From: Symsagittifera roscoffensis
Taxonomy: Eukaryota > Xenacoelomorpha > Acoela > Convolutidae
Length of the DNA: 64,000 nt
Direction of reading: 5' to 3'
NCBI RefSeq assembly: GCF_963678635.1
Contig: NC_087062.1
Coordinates: forward strand, 68,125,415-68,189,414
Position 1 is the first letter of the stretch. Each line of letters opens with the position of its first letter. Below the pieces are notes generated by a model. That model was not told where the DNA came from. It saw only the letters and a list, made by a program, of their open reading frames with translations, and did not search any database. Positions 33,454-44,554 of the stretch are shown here, one piece after another. The position numbers and the translations under genes are program-made.

Positions 33454-34645
33454 TCCCGGGTCGAGATCCCGCTCAAAAACCGCTCAAGATATTAGCGGTT
33501 TGAGCGGTTTTTCAGCAAGATTTGAGCGGTTTGGGTGGTTTTTTTGGAAAAACCGCTCAAACCGCTCAAATCTTGCTCAAAAAACCGCTCAAAAACCGCT
33601 CATTTCTTGTGGTGATTTTTGAACGGTTTTTCAAGCAAGATTTGAGCGGTTTTTGAGCGGTCTTATAAAGAAAACCGATTAAAACCAACAAAAAGGCCTG
33701 GAAAGAAAATGTGACCCCGGGTTGACATCCATAAACCAAAATTGCTTATTTTAAATTTCCCCACACCGAAAAAGCTTATCTTAGAAGTGCCTGCGTCAAC
33801 TGTATGGAAAAATGCTAAACATACAATTTTCATACAATTTCAAAAAAACATTGAAAAAAGATTCAATCTAATTTCTCCGGCTATTTGAACCACAGTCTGG
33901 TGATGAAAAATAACTACGTTTATTTTTTTTTGAAAAAAACAATGGTTATCATACAATTTCCATATATAAAAATTGTATGATAACCATTTTTTCATGAAAG
34001 GCAAGATTATCAGAATTTGTTCAAACTTGTTTCTAACAAATTTAAATTATTTAAGAATGATTTTGCTCAATTTAAAGGACATTGCTCATCAAAAACGAAA
34101 ATTTAATTTGAAGCTAAAAAATAGTTATCATACAATTTGCATACATGAAAATTGTATGATAACCATTTTTTCATAAAAGGCATGCTGTTCAGAATAATGT
34201 TAAAACTTGTTTTTAATCCAATTTAAAGTAATTAAGAGTGCTTTTGCTCAATTTGAAACACCTTGCTCATCAAAAACCAGGTTTTTGCTCAGTTTTAATC
34301 GTCACAAATTGTTAGCTTACGACGAGTAAAACTGAGATCTCGAAGGTCGGAGCCACACAGTTCTTCTTCTCCGAAAATGACTCGGGGTAGGGTTGGGGTT
34401 AGGTTTTATCTAAAAAAACCCTCAAAAACCGCTCAAATCCTGCGCGGTTTTTGAGCGGTTTTTATAGATAAACCGCTCAAAACCGTTCAAATCTTGCGCG
34501 GTTTTTGAGCGGTTTTTTTAGATAAACCGTTCAAAAACCGCTCAAACCGCTCATTTTGAAGCAAGATTTTGAGCGTAATTGTCTAAAAAAACCGCTCAAA
34601 CCGCTCAAATCTTGCTTCAAATTAGGTGAAAAATCTCGACTCGGG
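33454..34645. mobile_element. Foldback element with AAACCGCTC arrays as arms, TA-flanked
   Basis: The left end CCCGGGTCGAGAT and the right end ATCTCGACTCGGG are inverted with one mismatch. TA lies outside each end. Inside each end is a 220-240 bp array of 'aaaaaccgctcaaa' and 'gagcggttttt' (33470-33690 and 34410-34625) in both orientations, interspersed with 'caaatcttgc'. The middle carries tandem palindromes. There is no ORF for a transposase, so it is non-autonomous. Confidence 0.75.
33941..34330. repeat. Two tandem units of about 180 bp, each with a perfect palindrome
   Basis: ATGGTTATCATACAATTT faces AAATTGTATGATAACCAT at 33942-33987, and a near copy sits at 34121-34166. Each is followed by 'ttttttcat-aaaggca', 'caaacttgttt-taa' and 'attgctcatcaaaaac'. 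The hairpin arms are about 18 bp with a 10-bp loop. Confidence 0.7.
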
Positions 34646-34649
34646 TAAC

Positions 34650-36147
34650 GACTTGCAAATCCAAGGTCTAAATGTATTTCTGTTCTAGGTACCACAAAGA
34701 ACTAGAGGGATATAAGAAACAGGATAAACGCAAATCCTAAAGTGTTCTTGTCGTGAGAATTAAATGACTGCTTCCATTACATTCAATCACAAGACAACTC
34801 TCTGACATCACAAAAGACGCTTAATGGTTTTAGATTAACTGCATTAAAATTAATAATAGTCATCAATTAATTAGGACAGAGAGCAATGGTGCTCTTGACG
34901 TCTTTCGTGTGGCTTAGCAACTTTAGCAACTAAGTGAAAATGAGAAAAACAAAGATGGGCATATGAGAAAAAAAACCAAGAAATATAATTAAGTTTGAAT
35001 GATGAGTTTCGACGAAAAACTAAAATGAGTGTTTCGGCAGTTGTTGAGTGAATAAGTTTTCAGAGTTTATTTTTTTATAAGATGAACACGCAAAATAAAA
35101 TAGCGGAAATGGAACAGCTCAGGGTTCGTAGAACGATTTTCAAAGCTGTATTTATAGACTACATATGCCAAAAACACAGTTTTCAACACAACTTGTGGTC
35201 TTATGAAGTTTTCTACTACTCGCATTTCACTTCAGCTAGCAGGGTTTGCTTCATGATTACTGCTATTTGGTACCACAATCATTTTGAAACACGGCCAACA
35301 CTCTCGGTTTGCTCCTTGAATAATGTGGAAGTGCCTCTAGTGATATAGGGCGTCGAGACCAGTACTGTATTCTTCATATCATTTATGTTTCTAGTTTTAA
35401 CGCGAATATGATGCCTTCCTCATTTTTCTGTTTTTCCTGTGGGTACATGTATCAATCACTGATAAATTTTGCAATTAAATTTTCTCTCGGATTTTCCTTA
35501 TTTCCCAGAAAATTTTCGCAACAATTTGAGAGAGCAAGTGTTTAGATTGACTTTCGCCAGCCATCACACATCCTTTAGTTGCAGATGTAACCAAAAACAA
35601 CCCCTGTTAGGCGTTTATATTTAGGTGAGCCGACTTATAACTTGGGCTTCCTTCATTAGGCTTCCTTCACTGTAACTGCCTTTCATAATTACTTGCTTGG
35701 ATACCCTATCTTCTTAAGGCCATAGATCAAACAAAAGAAAAGCTATTACGAGGCCAAACTGTGCATTATGTTCATTGTAAGCGGATTCCGAAGCACGCCG
35801 AAACCAAATTTGTCGTGAAATCCTCGACATTGCTAATTTTCTTTGAACTTCTTTGCTATTATAGATTCCAATTGTGCTTTAGTTTCAGTTTATTTTATGT
35901 TTATCTAACTAAATCTGTCAACGGTTCTGTTGGTCTAGGGGTAATGAATATGGTTACAAAGCCAGAGTTCGGCTGTTCAAATTCTTGTCAATCCAATCAA
36001 TTTTTAACAACCGACGAAGTAAACATGTGTTTCAAATTTATCGTGGCCTTAAAGACCTTTTAACAAAAAGCAAATCATCATTAAATTTTAAACTCTTTTT
36101 ACAATCCCCCACAAAAGAAAAAGTGAAACCGGATTTTAATTGTTAAT
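34650..36147. other. Intergenic, one doubtful ORF
   Basis: An 88-codon plus-strand ORF at 35082-35348 (ATG, MNTQNKIAEMEQLRVRRTIF) has no supporting context or recognisable domain. A lone GAGGCCAAACTGTGCA terminus of the 11581-11749 MITE family lies at 35752. Nothing else is evident. Confidence 0.4.
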
Positions 36148-36725
36148 ATGCCGAAGCCGAAAGTAAGTATGAATAAATGTTAAACATTTTTTGTCAGCAG
36201 AAGAGTCTATAAGTTTATTTCTAGTGTAAACAACAAAATTGAGGTACCTAACTGTTTACAGTACCTACCGGTTTGAGGTTACCTACCTGTTTATTGAGGT
36301 ACACCTTAAAGGGGTTTTTTCATCAATTTGATATGGCAAGGTTCCAAGATTTGATCCTGGGTTCCAATGACAGTGCTTAAGAACTTGATCTTAAATTCCA
36401 CAGAGCGTTCAATTTATTATCAGTTGACTGTTTTGCGGATTCCGCTAACTTTTATTCAAACTTATTTTTTATTCTTGACTGATTTTGTTTTTTTTTGTTT
36501 CAGAATGTGACCTGTAGTTTTCGCAGAAAAAAGAATACGGTCCGCCATTTTGTTGAAAAACGATGCGAGAAGGAGGCGAGACTGAAAAAGTTGAGTTGCA
36601 TGCTCTGTGACATGGAGGCATTCACCGACTACTACAGAACTGCAGAGCATGTGATGTCGCCTGCATGGTGGGAGAGGATAAGAGCCAAGCCTTATTCCAA
36701 GCCGAGCAGAGTAGGGCGAAGTTAA
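36148..36725 (+). CDS. Small two-exon gene with a C-x2-C motif, function unknown
   Basis: Exon 1 is ATG plus four codons (MPKPK) ending exactly at GTAAGT (36163). After a 341-bp intron, TTTGTTTCAG (ending 36503) opens exon 2 in the same phase, with 73 codons and a TAA at 36723-36725. The 78-residue product is very basic (SFRRKKNTVRHFVEKRCEKE) and contains LSCMLCDMEAFTDYYRTAEH and a PAWWERIRAKPY segment. The Cys pair with the following His could bind a metal or nucleic acid, which is inferred. Consensus donor and acceptor in phase and higher GC than the flanks make it the best complete host gene here. A further exon beyond 36725 is possible. Confidence 0.5.
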
Positions 36726-37020
36726 AAGAGTGAGTGATGACGTCAGCTTTTTAAATAAGATACAAATCCACCGATCTTTGTGTTTTTGAAAGCAACAAAG
36801 AAAATTCATGTTTTTACTCATTTTGAAACTGTTTTAGCACAAAGCAATTTAATTCAGTTGACGTTTGAGCATTAAGACAGAATCGAGGCAGACGACGAGA
36901 TGAACTACCGAAAAAGTGAGTTCAGAGCCATCAGAAAGAAAACCAAGGCCATGAAGACGACGAGCAAGGCGACCTGGTAAACAAAACCTGTTCCGAAAGC
37001 AACAATGATGCGGTAATAAA

Positions 37021-37390
37021 AGATTTATTTTCGCATGTTTGTGATGTTGCGTTTAAAATTACTCCATAATGATGAGTTACCGACGTTTTGAAGATGGTTA
37101 CTATATTTTTTACATTGGAAAAAAAACAGATCAATACACGTCTTACTGGTCATAGTTTCTCTGGTTGCTTGATTTCCATTTTGTAGGAAAAGATAGTTTC
37201 CAGTCAATCTACTTATTAGTTCAGAGAGTCGTTTACTCTCAATAATTATTCCATTCATTTTGACATCTGATTTACTGCTGCTCGTCTTAGATAGTATCAT
37301 TGTTTTTGTTTTATCTGTATTCAAATTTTCTGTATGGATCCCTGTGGTTCTCAAGTAAAAGAATGTGGTCAACTGTATCAAAGGCTTTCT
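37021..37390 (-). pseudogene. LINE fragment C with the same chimeric junction
   Basis: On the minus strand, RT sequence AFDTVDHILLLE is fused to TKTMILSKTSSSKSDVKMNG. It then passes directly into endonuclease sequence SKRLSELISRLTGN and LFLQNGNQA, ending at NATSQTCENKSF. The middle of RT is deleted relative to remnant A. Confidence 0.8.
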
Positions 37391-37564
37391 AAAGGAATTA
37401 TAAAAGGAAGTTGGAAAGACAAAAGCTTCGGCAAAGAAGTCAAGCTACCTGTTGTTATCGCAGGCTGCGGCAGTAACACCATTTCAGCAGGATTTCTCAG
37501 TTATACTTGTGATTTAAGTTCAGTGAAAGCTTACACAGATTTTCGTGCACAATTTTTAAAATAA
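37391..37564 (+). CDS. Exon-like open frame, function unknown
   Basis: Directly after the LINE fragment comes a frame reading GIIKGSWKDKSFGKEVKLPV and GCGSNTISAGFLSYTCDL, stopping at TAA. Codon use is even and unlike the LINE. No start codon belongs to it, so it is an exon, a gene fragment, or chance. Confidence 0.3.
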   Translation, partial: KGIIKGSWKDKSFGKEVKLPVVIAGCGSNTISAGFLSYTCDLSSVKAYTDFRAQFLK

Positions 37565-37606
37565 AATATTAAAAAATCTGTTCTTTTGAATTTTTTTTTC
37601 TTCTAG

Positions 37607-37950
37607 GTTGCGAGACATTTTATTTGATGGCCCCATTGGTAAACAACAAGCAGATATTCAAGGAACAGCTAATGCAGCAATTCCTGGGATGGAAATTAAT
37701 GTTTCCCGTAGATGACTCTCGCTGTGCTGTTGAAGGGTGTCAGAAAGTTGTCCCTACGAAGCGCCAGGCCCTCGTTATGCCAGCTAGCTTGAAACACATG
37801 GTTGAAATACACTCAGAGTCAGTGGCTCTGCGTGTCAGTTTCATCCACCGTGGACACCTGCTGACGGCTGCCACAGTTTTTTGCGAGACGAGCAGAGAGA
37901 CCAAGATCCCTTTAGCAGGTTCTACCCTGCATTTCCGCTGTTGGCTTTGA
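37607..37950 (+). CDS. Finger-like C-x4-C...H-x4-H ORF, copy 1, with C-terminal frameshift
   Basis: TTTCTTCTAG precedes an open frame reading CETFYLMAPLVNNKQIF and QQFLGWKLMFPVDDSRC. It then has C-AVEG-C, eighteen residues, and H-MVEI-H, a spacing like a zinc finger although not one I can name. SESVALRVSFIHRGHLLTAA follows. The duplicated copy continues DEQRDQDPFSRFYPAFPLLA and NELMVH, while here extra bases near 37880 shift the frame, so the last 25 codons are out of register. Neighbouring exon-like pieces on the same strand suggest one gene or domesticated transposon remnant. Confidence 0.45.
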
Positions 37951-38037
37951 ATGAGCTTATGGTGCATATGTTGTAAATATCAAGATTGAATTGATACAAG
38001 TTTACCGAATTAAACAAAATTAAGATATTGTTAAAGC

Positions 38038-38146
38038 ACCAGAGACTTGATACTGCTGCAAGAATTAGAGGATCTGGAGAAGGTCTGGATAGCTCTAAAG
38101 GCGCACGACAAAGCCTTAGACAACCACCTTACCAGAATAAATTAGG
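38038..38146 (+). CDS. Leucine-rich helical exon-like piece
   Basis: The frame reads RDLILLQELEDLEKVWIALK then AHDKALDNHLTRIN and stops. In copy 2 (near 40879) the same frame stays open with mostly conservative changes (KKVWKVLNAHDKALDN) and reads further. The heptad-like leucines suggest a short coiled coil. An alternative frame over the same bases is also open, so this is uncertain. Confidence 0.3.
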
Positions 38147-38521
38147 AATCATCTCTTGCCGAATTTCATCCCAGATATTGAACTACCCACTTCCGTAACC
38201 CGAAAATTCCAACCATTTTCATCCCACTCACTGAGATACTCAATTCATCCCAAAAAATTCATCCCTGAGTACTGGAAGATTCCGTTCATCCCAATAACTG
38301 AATATACTTAGTTCATATACGAATTTTTTGACATGATCTAGATACAGTCAATTGACGTACTAGTAACTATTGCTTTTGACCTTGTAATTGTTAAACTAAT
38401 TAAGACAGCGGCCATGTAAATAACCCCCTTTTCCATCTTTGAATACTAAGTTGATCCTTTCCAATAAAAACCACAAAAACTAACACCCTTCTGTCATGAA
38501 TGAAGTTTTACTTTTGTTTAG

Positions 38522-38634
38522 AACATTTATCTGACGAAGAAGATGAAGATGAATTATTTGCTACGGCGACGTTGGATGATGAATTGATGAAAAAAGTGGA
38601 AGTTGAGATCGTCACAACGTACCATGGCAGATGA
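38522..38634 (+). CDS. Acidic exon-like piece
   Basis: A TTTGTTTAG acceptor is followed by HLSDEEDEDELFATATLDDE and LMKKVEVEIVTTYHGR, then TGA. It lies in the segment missing from copy 2. Acidic stretches of this kind occur near the N-terminus of some transposases and nuclear proteins, so I assign no function. Confidence 0.3.
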
Positions 38635-38956
38635 GGAGCTGGCTGTGGCCGAGATGCGGTCAGAAGACGACGACATGCTCATATCCAAAGACGACGAAAA
38701 GGACGACGACGCCACAGAAATTATGGCAAGCATGAGCGGCCGGGGGCGTGGAAGATCATGGAAATTAACTATATCGGACGACAAAGACATCGCAGAAACT
38801 TGGGCGGGCGGGGGCGGACGGACGGGGATGAACGGCGCCGTTGAGTACAATGCCGTCAACCGGCAACCTAGCAGGCCGGATCACAACTTGATGTCGGTTT
38901 CACTTACTAAAAATTTCTCAAAATTTCAAAGTTTTACTGATTTTTTTTATCACTAG
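38624..38956 (+). CDS. GC-rich acidic/glycine-arginine ORF, copy 1
   Basis: A well-placed ATG (accATGGc) begins 110 codons: MADEELAVAEMRSEDDDMLI, then an Asp/Lys run, MSGRGRGRSWKLTISDDKD, a Gly-rich stretch, and RPDHNLMSVSLTKNF. Local GC is far above the surroundings. Copy 2 (about 41030-41310) keeps the frame except for one TAA after ITEEDG. It overlaps the preceding acidic piece in another frame. Function unknown. Confidence 0.35.
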   Translation: MADEELAVAEMRSEDDDMLISKDDEKDDDATEIMASMSGRGRGRSWKLTISDDKDIAETWAGGGGRTGMNGAVEYNAVNRQPSRPDHNLMSVSLTKNFSKFQSFTDFFYH

Positions 38957-40570
38957 TTTAGTAGAAAATGGTTCTTAGCGCAAAGTCGATTACGAATCCA
39001 AACTGTTCATTTTTTGAAGACCTCCTCTTTTGTTTTGGCGCTCGTTTACTTACTCTTTTCCAATGGTTCAAAATCTCAAAACCTCAAACTAACATTACTT
39101 ATTCATTTTATGATTAGTTTATTAGAAAACTGTTTCTTCTGGTGTAAAATTTAACAAGCTATAGAATTATCTACCTCCTTTTGTCAATCATCTACCTCCT
39201 CTCCTGGTTTGGCGCGCCTAATCGAATCCCAGCAATCAATTACAAGTTAACAGCTACATATCAATCAGCTTCATTTATAGAACCATCTACATCCTCTTGT
39301 CAACCATCTAACTATTTTGTTTCTTCGGCGAATATTTTTTTAGTCTCAGGATATCAGTCTCGCTCTCTCCCACTGGAATAAAAACTGTAGTATTAGTTAT
39401 TAATTATGAGTTATATATTAGTGTCAAAACTTATTAGTGCCTCAATCAATTATCTTCCTGTCATAATTTAAAATAATAATTTAACCATATCAAAAACGTT
39501 GCTCAATTTTGTACCAATTGTTCAGGGATTTCACGCTGCGAATTGTTGTAAAAGTATCCAATGGAATTAAAATTTGCAAAAACTGGCACTTACTAAACCT
39601 AATTTTTATTGTTTTTCGGAACCGCGCGAGTTTATTCCTAAACCTAACTTAAATTTTATTCCCTTAAGACGGCCCCAAAAGGATCGACATGTGTTTGTGT
39701 TCTCCTTTCTCAAAAAATATAGAACTTTTTACTCAACCCTCACGTTATTAACTCATAATTGGATCTCAGCACTCTGCTACAGTTATCACTCAAAACGGGT
39801 TCATGAGGATTAAAATGTGGTTGTGTTCTTCTTTCTAAAAAAGTTATAAAAAGGTATCCTCAATACTCACTTTTCTAACTCACTGTTTTCCTTCTTTTCA
39901 TTCCGCATTGTTGTCATTCAAATCACATGGTGGACCTTGATGAGCCTGAGCTGTTCAAAGTGTTGAAACACTATAACTTTAAAGTTTAATCTCACAGAGT
40001 TTCAGCTGCCTTTGTTGAGTTGATTGCCGCCTTATAATCATTTAATCCCATAAATTTTACCATTGGATTCAGTGAGCGTTATAATTTTGAATATTTCAAC
40101 GGAAGGCGACGAGACTCATGCTCTAAATTTCCGACTTATTCCTGCAGGTCAATGTCAAGGTTCAGTAATGTTCTTATTAGTTTCTAAAGAATAGCCCTTT
40201 TTACTGGAAATTTCAGATGGCATGTCTGTCATACAAAGCAATTAAGACACCTTTCCGACAGTTTACAAAAATCTGCTCTTCACAACTTTGATAATATTTA
40301 CATCGACAGAACGCTTTGCAATTTATGTTCCAATTTCATGCCTTGTAGGGAGAGTTGTTTCTTAGTCATCTTTCCAGCCGTTTTTGAATAGTCTTGTCTT
40401 TTCATTTCATATTAATTTAGTCTATTTGTGTCAAAATTCTTGCTACAGCTATGAGCTTCCGATGAAAGTGTTGATTTCCTTTCGAGTCTGCAATTCGAAA
40501 CTAAAACAATCTTTGTTTATCTGGATAAAGATACCTCGCTTGACCTTGTGAAAGCTTAAATTTTAAATTG

Positions 40571-40815
40571 TTGGAGGGCGTAAGAAAGTTGTTCCTACGA
40601 AGCGCCAGGCCCTTGTTATGCCAGCTAGCTTGAAACACAGGGTTGAAATACACTCAGAGTCAGTGGCTCTGCGTGTCAGTTTCATCCAACGTAGACACTT
40701 GCTGACGGCTGCCACCGTTTTCCGAGACGAGCAGAGAGACCAAGATCCCTTTAGCAGGTTCTACCCTGCATTTCCGCTGTTGGCTTTGAATGAGCTTATG
40801 GTGCATTGTTGTTAA
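40571..40815 (+). pseudogene. Finger-like ORF, copy 2, N-terminus missing
   Basis: KKVVPTKRQALVMPASLKHR and VEIHSESVALRVSF match copy 1, and the C-terminal frame is the intact one, ending NELMVHCC. The two cysteines are lost because the duplication breakpoint lies just after them, so this copy cannot form the same finger. Confidence 0.5.
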
Positions 40816-42961
40816 AATTAAGATTGAATTGATACGAGTTTATCGAAATAAATGAAAATAAGATATTGTTAAAGCACCAGAGACTTGATACTGCTGCAAG
40901 AATTAGAGGATCTGAAGAAGGTCTGGAAAGTTCTAAACGCGCACGACAAAGCCTTAGACAACCACCTTACCAGAATAATTTATGAATCATCTCTTGCCAA
41001 ATTTCATCCCAGATATTGAACTACCGAAATGCTCATATCCAAGGACGACAAAAAGGACGACGACGAAGTCGCCACAGAAATTATGGCAAGCAGGAGCGGC
41101 CGGGGGCGTGGAAGATCATGGAAATTAACTATAACGGAGGAGGACGGTTAAGACATCGCAAAAATTTGGGCGGCCGGGGGCGGGCGGTTGGACATGAACG
41201 GCGCCATTGAGTGTGGTGCCGTCAGTCGGCAACCTAGCAGACCGGATCACATCTTGATGTCGGTCTCGCTTCCCAAAAGTTTCTCGGAATTTCAAAGTTT
41301 TACTGATTTTTTTTAACACTAGCTTATTAGAAAACTGGTTCTTAGCGCAAAGTCGATTACGAATCCAAAATGTTCATTTTTTGAAGACCTCCTCTTTTGT
41401 TTTGGCGGTCGTTTACTTACTCTTTTCCAATGGTTCAAAATCTCAAAACCTCAAACTAACATTACTTATTCATTTTATGATTAGTTTATTAGAAAATTGT
41501 TTCTTCTAGTGTAAATTTTAACAAGCTATGGAATTATCTACCTCCTTTTGTCAATCATCTACCTCCTCTCCTGGCTTGGCGCTCCTAATCGAATCTCAGC
41601 AATCAACTACAAGTTAACAGCTACATATCAATCAGCTACATTTATAGAACCTTCTACATCCTCTTGTCAATCATCTAACTATTTTTTTTTCGGCGAGTAT
41701 TTTTTTAAACTCGGGATATCAGTCTCGTTCTCTCCCACTGGAATAAAAACCGTAGTATTAGTTAATAATTATGAGCTGTAAATTAGTGTCAAAATTTATT
41801 AGTGCCTCAATCAATTATCTTCCTGTCATAATTTGAAAAAAAATTTACCATATCGAAAACTTTGCTCAATCTTTTACCAATTGTTCAGGGATTTCACGCT
41901 GTGAATTGTTGTAATAGTATCCAATGGGAATAAAATTTGCAAAAACTGGCACTTACTAAACCTAATTCTTATTGTTTTTTGGATCCGCGCGAGTCGTTGA
42001 TCATGCACGCAAATGTCTAAATTTTTTTGGCTGTAACTAAACCTAACTTGAATTTTCTTCACTTAAGACGGCCCCAAATGGATTAAAATGGGTTTGTGTT
42101 CTCTTTTCTCACAAAATATAGAAATATTTCCTCAATCCTCACTTTACTAACTCATAATTGGAGCTCAGCACTCAGCTACAGTTATCACTCAAAATGGGCC
42201 CATGAGGATTAAAATGTGGTTGTGTTCTTCTTTCTAAAAAAGTTCTAGAAAGGTATCCTCAATACTCACTTTACTTACTCACTGTTTTCCTGCTTTTCAT
42301 TCCGCATTGTCATACAAATCACATGGTGGACCTTGATGAGCCTGAGCTCTTCAAAATGTTAAAACACTATAATTTTAGGGTTTAATCTCACATAGTTTCA
42401 GCTGCCTTTGTTGAGTTGATTGCCGCCTTATGATCATTTAATCCCATAAACTTTACCATTGGATTCAGTGAATGATATAACTTTGAATATTTCAACGGAA
42501 GGCGACGAGACTCATGCTCTAACTTTCCTACTTATTCCTGCAGGTCACCGTCAAGGTTCAGTAATATTCTTAATAGTTTGTAACAATAAGTCATTTTTAC
42601 TGGAAATTTCAGATGGCATGTCTGTCATACGAAGCAATTAAGACACTTTTTCGACAATTTACAAAAATCTATTGTTCACAAATTTGATAATATTTACATC
42701 GACAGAACGCGTTGCAATTTATGCTCCATTTTTATACCTTGTAGGGAGAGCTGTTTCTTAGCCATCTTTCGAGCCGTTTCTGAATTGTCTTGTCTTTTCA
42801 TTTCATATTAATTTAGTCTATTTGTGTCACTAATCTTGCTACAGCTATGAGTTTTTGATGAAAGTGTTGATTTCCTTTCGAGTCTGCAAATCGAAACTAA
42901 TACACCTTCGGTTATCCGGATAAAGATACCTCGCTTGACTCTGTGAATGCTTAAATTTTAA
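40571..42961. repeat. Diverged tandem duplication, copy 2
   Basis: The direct copy of 37731-40570 begins immediately where copy 1 ends ('ttaaattgttggagggcgta'). It is about 450 bp shorter because of the missing 38195-38660 equivalent. Confidence 0.85.
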
Positions 42962-43348
42962 ATACAATTAAAGGTCAGATTCCAAGACGTCAAACTGACA
43001 TTAAGGAATCTCGAATCTGATTAAATGACGCCCTTTTGTAATTAATTCTCTCCATTCTGATTACCATTTTCAACAACTTTTTAAAATTCCAATTTGAAAT
43101 AAATTTTAGGGAAACTCATTTAGCTTTAAATATAACCCATTTTTTTCAATTGTGGACTTCCCAGCACTATTTTCTTAGCAAACGTTTCGGCCTTTTCTTT
43201 GTTCTGAGAAAGAAAGATACAACCGAAATATGGTAACACGTAATTATTTAACTACGATAACTAAGTACAGTTATCTGTTCACAATGAGACTTCCTGTCTG
43301 TACCCCACAATGAATGTAAACAGATCTTATTTGTTAGGTTATCATCAG

Positions 43349-43610
43349 GGGCGGATTTAGGGGGGGGGGGGGTGGTGCTGCGGACGCCTTCTTTTCTCAG
43401 AGATTTGACCCTCTGCCGACCCAAAGGGTCCCCCTTTGAACTATTATGAGATATACATTTTCAGTTGACGGACCCCAAATTTTTTCTAAAGGCGCCTTTG
43501 GCGCTAAATTATACTAACGCTACTTTTTGTTCAAAAAATTCCAAAAACTGACTAAAAACGTTTTTTTTTGGCATGTTTTTGAAAATCCGCCATTCCCTCC
43601 CCCCACTCGA
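43349..43610. mobile_element. hAT-like MITE end
   Basis: CAGGGGCGGATTTAGGGG is typical of hAT-type MITE termini. A looser inverted partner, 'aatccgccattccctccccc', lies near 43588. The copy at 50442-50695 has a shorter G-run. Confidence 0.4.
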
Positions 43611-43771
43611 TGTATACACTATCTATTGTTTTAATCAATGTTTTAAGATTTGTATTTGGGTTCCGATCACAAAGGATAAGCTCTTGCTTTTAAATTGCGT
43701 GTTTTCATAAATAATTATTTCATCACTAGCTTTAATTTATTCACATGCAAGTTTAGTAATAAACAAAAACT

Positions 43772-43985
43772 GCGGAATCCACTTACAATTTGCGAAATCC
43801 GCTTGCATTTGCGGCTTCAGCTTACATTTTCGGTTTAGAATTACATTTCTTGGAATCCTGTTACAATTGCGGAATCCAGAACTAGCCTGCTTTGCTGATT
43901 GGCAATTCCCCAACAAAACAAATATGCCGACAAAATTTACGTCACAAGGAATCCACGGAACTTTTGTAATCGACGAATCCACTAA
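43772..43985. repeat. Minisatellite of about 21-23 bp
   Basis: Variants of 'gcggaatccacttacaattt' recur at least six times in a row (aatccgcttgcatttgcgg, cttcagcttacattttcgg, aatcctgttacaattgcgg), with looser units to 43985. The same array lies at 50858-51071. Confidence 0.65.
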
Positions 43986-44159
43986 CATTTTGGAAAATGT
44001 TTAAAGATTTGTATCTGAAACCTTGGAGCATACAGACACAAGGTTGTGCGCCTATCAAGTGCACAGTTTGGCCTCATATTGGCAAAAGGAAAACAAATTA
44101 TCTCTCAACCATAGCTAGTTTAATCCGTCAGACCCCTCTCCTGAGTTTTATCGATAAAC

Positions 44160-44521
44160 ACTGATTATATCGGGAAAATTTTGTCTGAATTTTGTCATTA
44201 TAATTCATTATTGTCGTAAATTTAGACCAAGAAATTGTTCGTTTTGTCATTATAATCGACTGTTTCCGAAAAACTCATTATCGACTATTTCCTTATAATC
44301 CAATTCAATCTATTTGTACAATTTTCTAATTGATTATGATGGATTATAATCTCTACATTTTGTACAAAACTTAGTTGTAAAATTTTCAATATATTCTGCA
44401 ATACTTACGGCCAACTCGAAAGCTAAACCTACTCAGTTTTATAATGCCCGTTTAATCGGGCATTATAAACTCGTTTTTCGCTACTCATTCGTTCCTTCCC
44501 CAAGTTTGTTCTTCCCCCGTG

Positions 44522-44554
<33 letters not shown>

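Larger units (their letters stand above)
37731..40570. repeat. Diverged tandem duplication, copy 1
   Basis: This aligns by eye with 40571-42961 along its whole length, apart from 38195-38660, which copy 2 lacks. Shared landmarks include the finger-like ORF, 'agagacttgatactgctgca', 'agcggccgggggcgtggaag', 'catggtggaccttgatgagc' and 'cctcgcttgac'. Divergence looks like roughly one base in ten, with small indels. Confidence 0.85.

Noticed and set aside
33460-34640. CRISPR-like array from the regular AAACCGCTC motif
   Set aside because: Units are 10-30 bp, in both orientations, without unique spacers, in a eukaryotic setting.
39181-39381. ORF retained in both copies of the 37731-42961 duplication (also 41548-41781)
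   Set aside because: No ATG start, and built on repeated 'ctacctcctcttgtcaatca' words; conservation does not exceed that of neighbouring non-coding bases.
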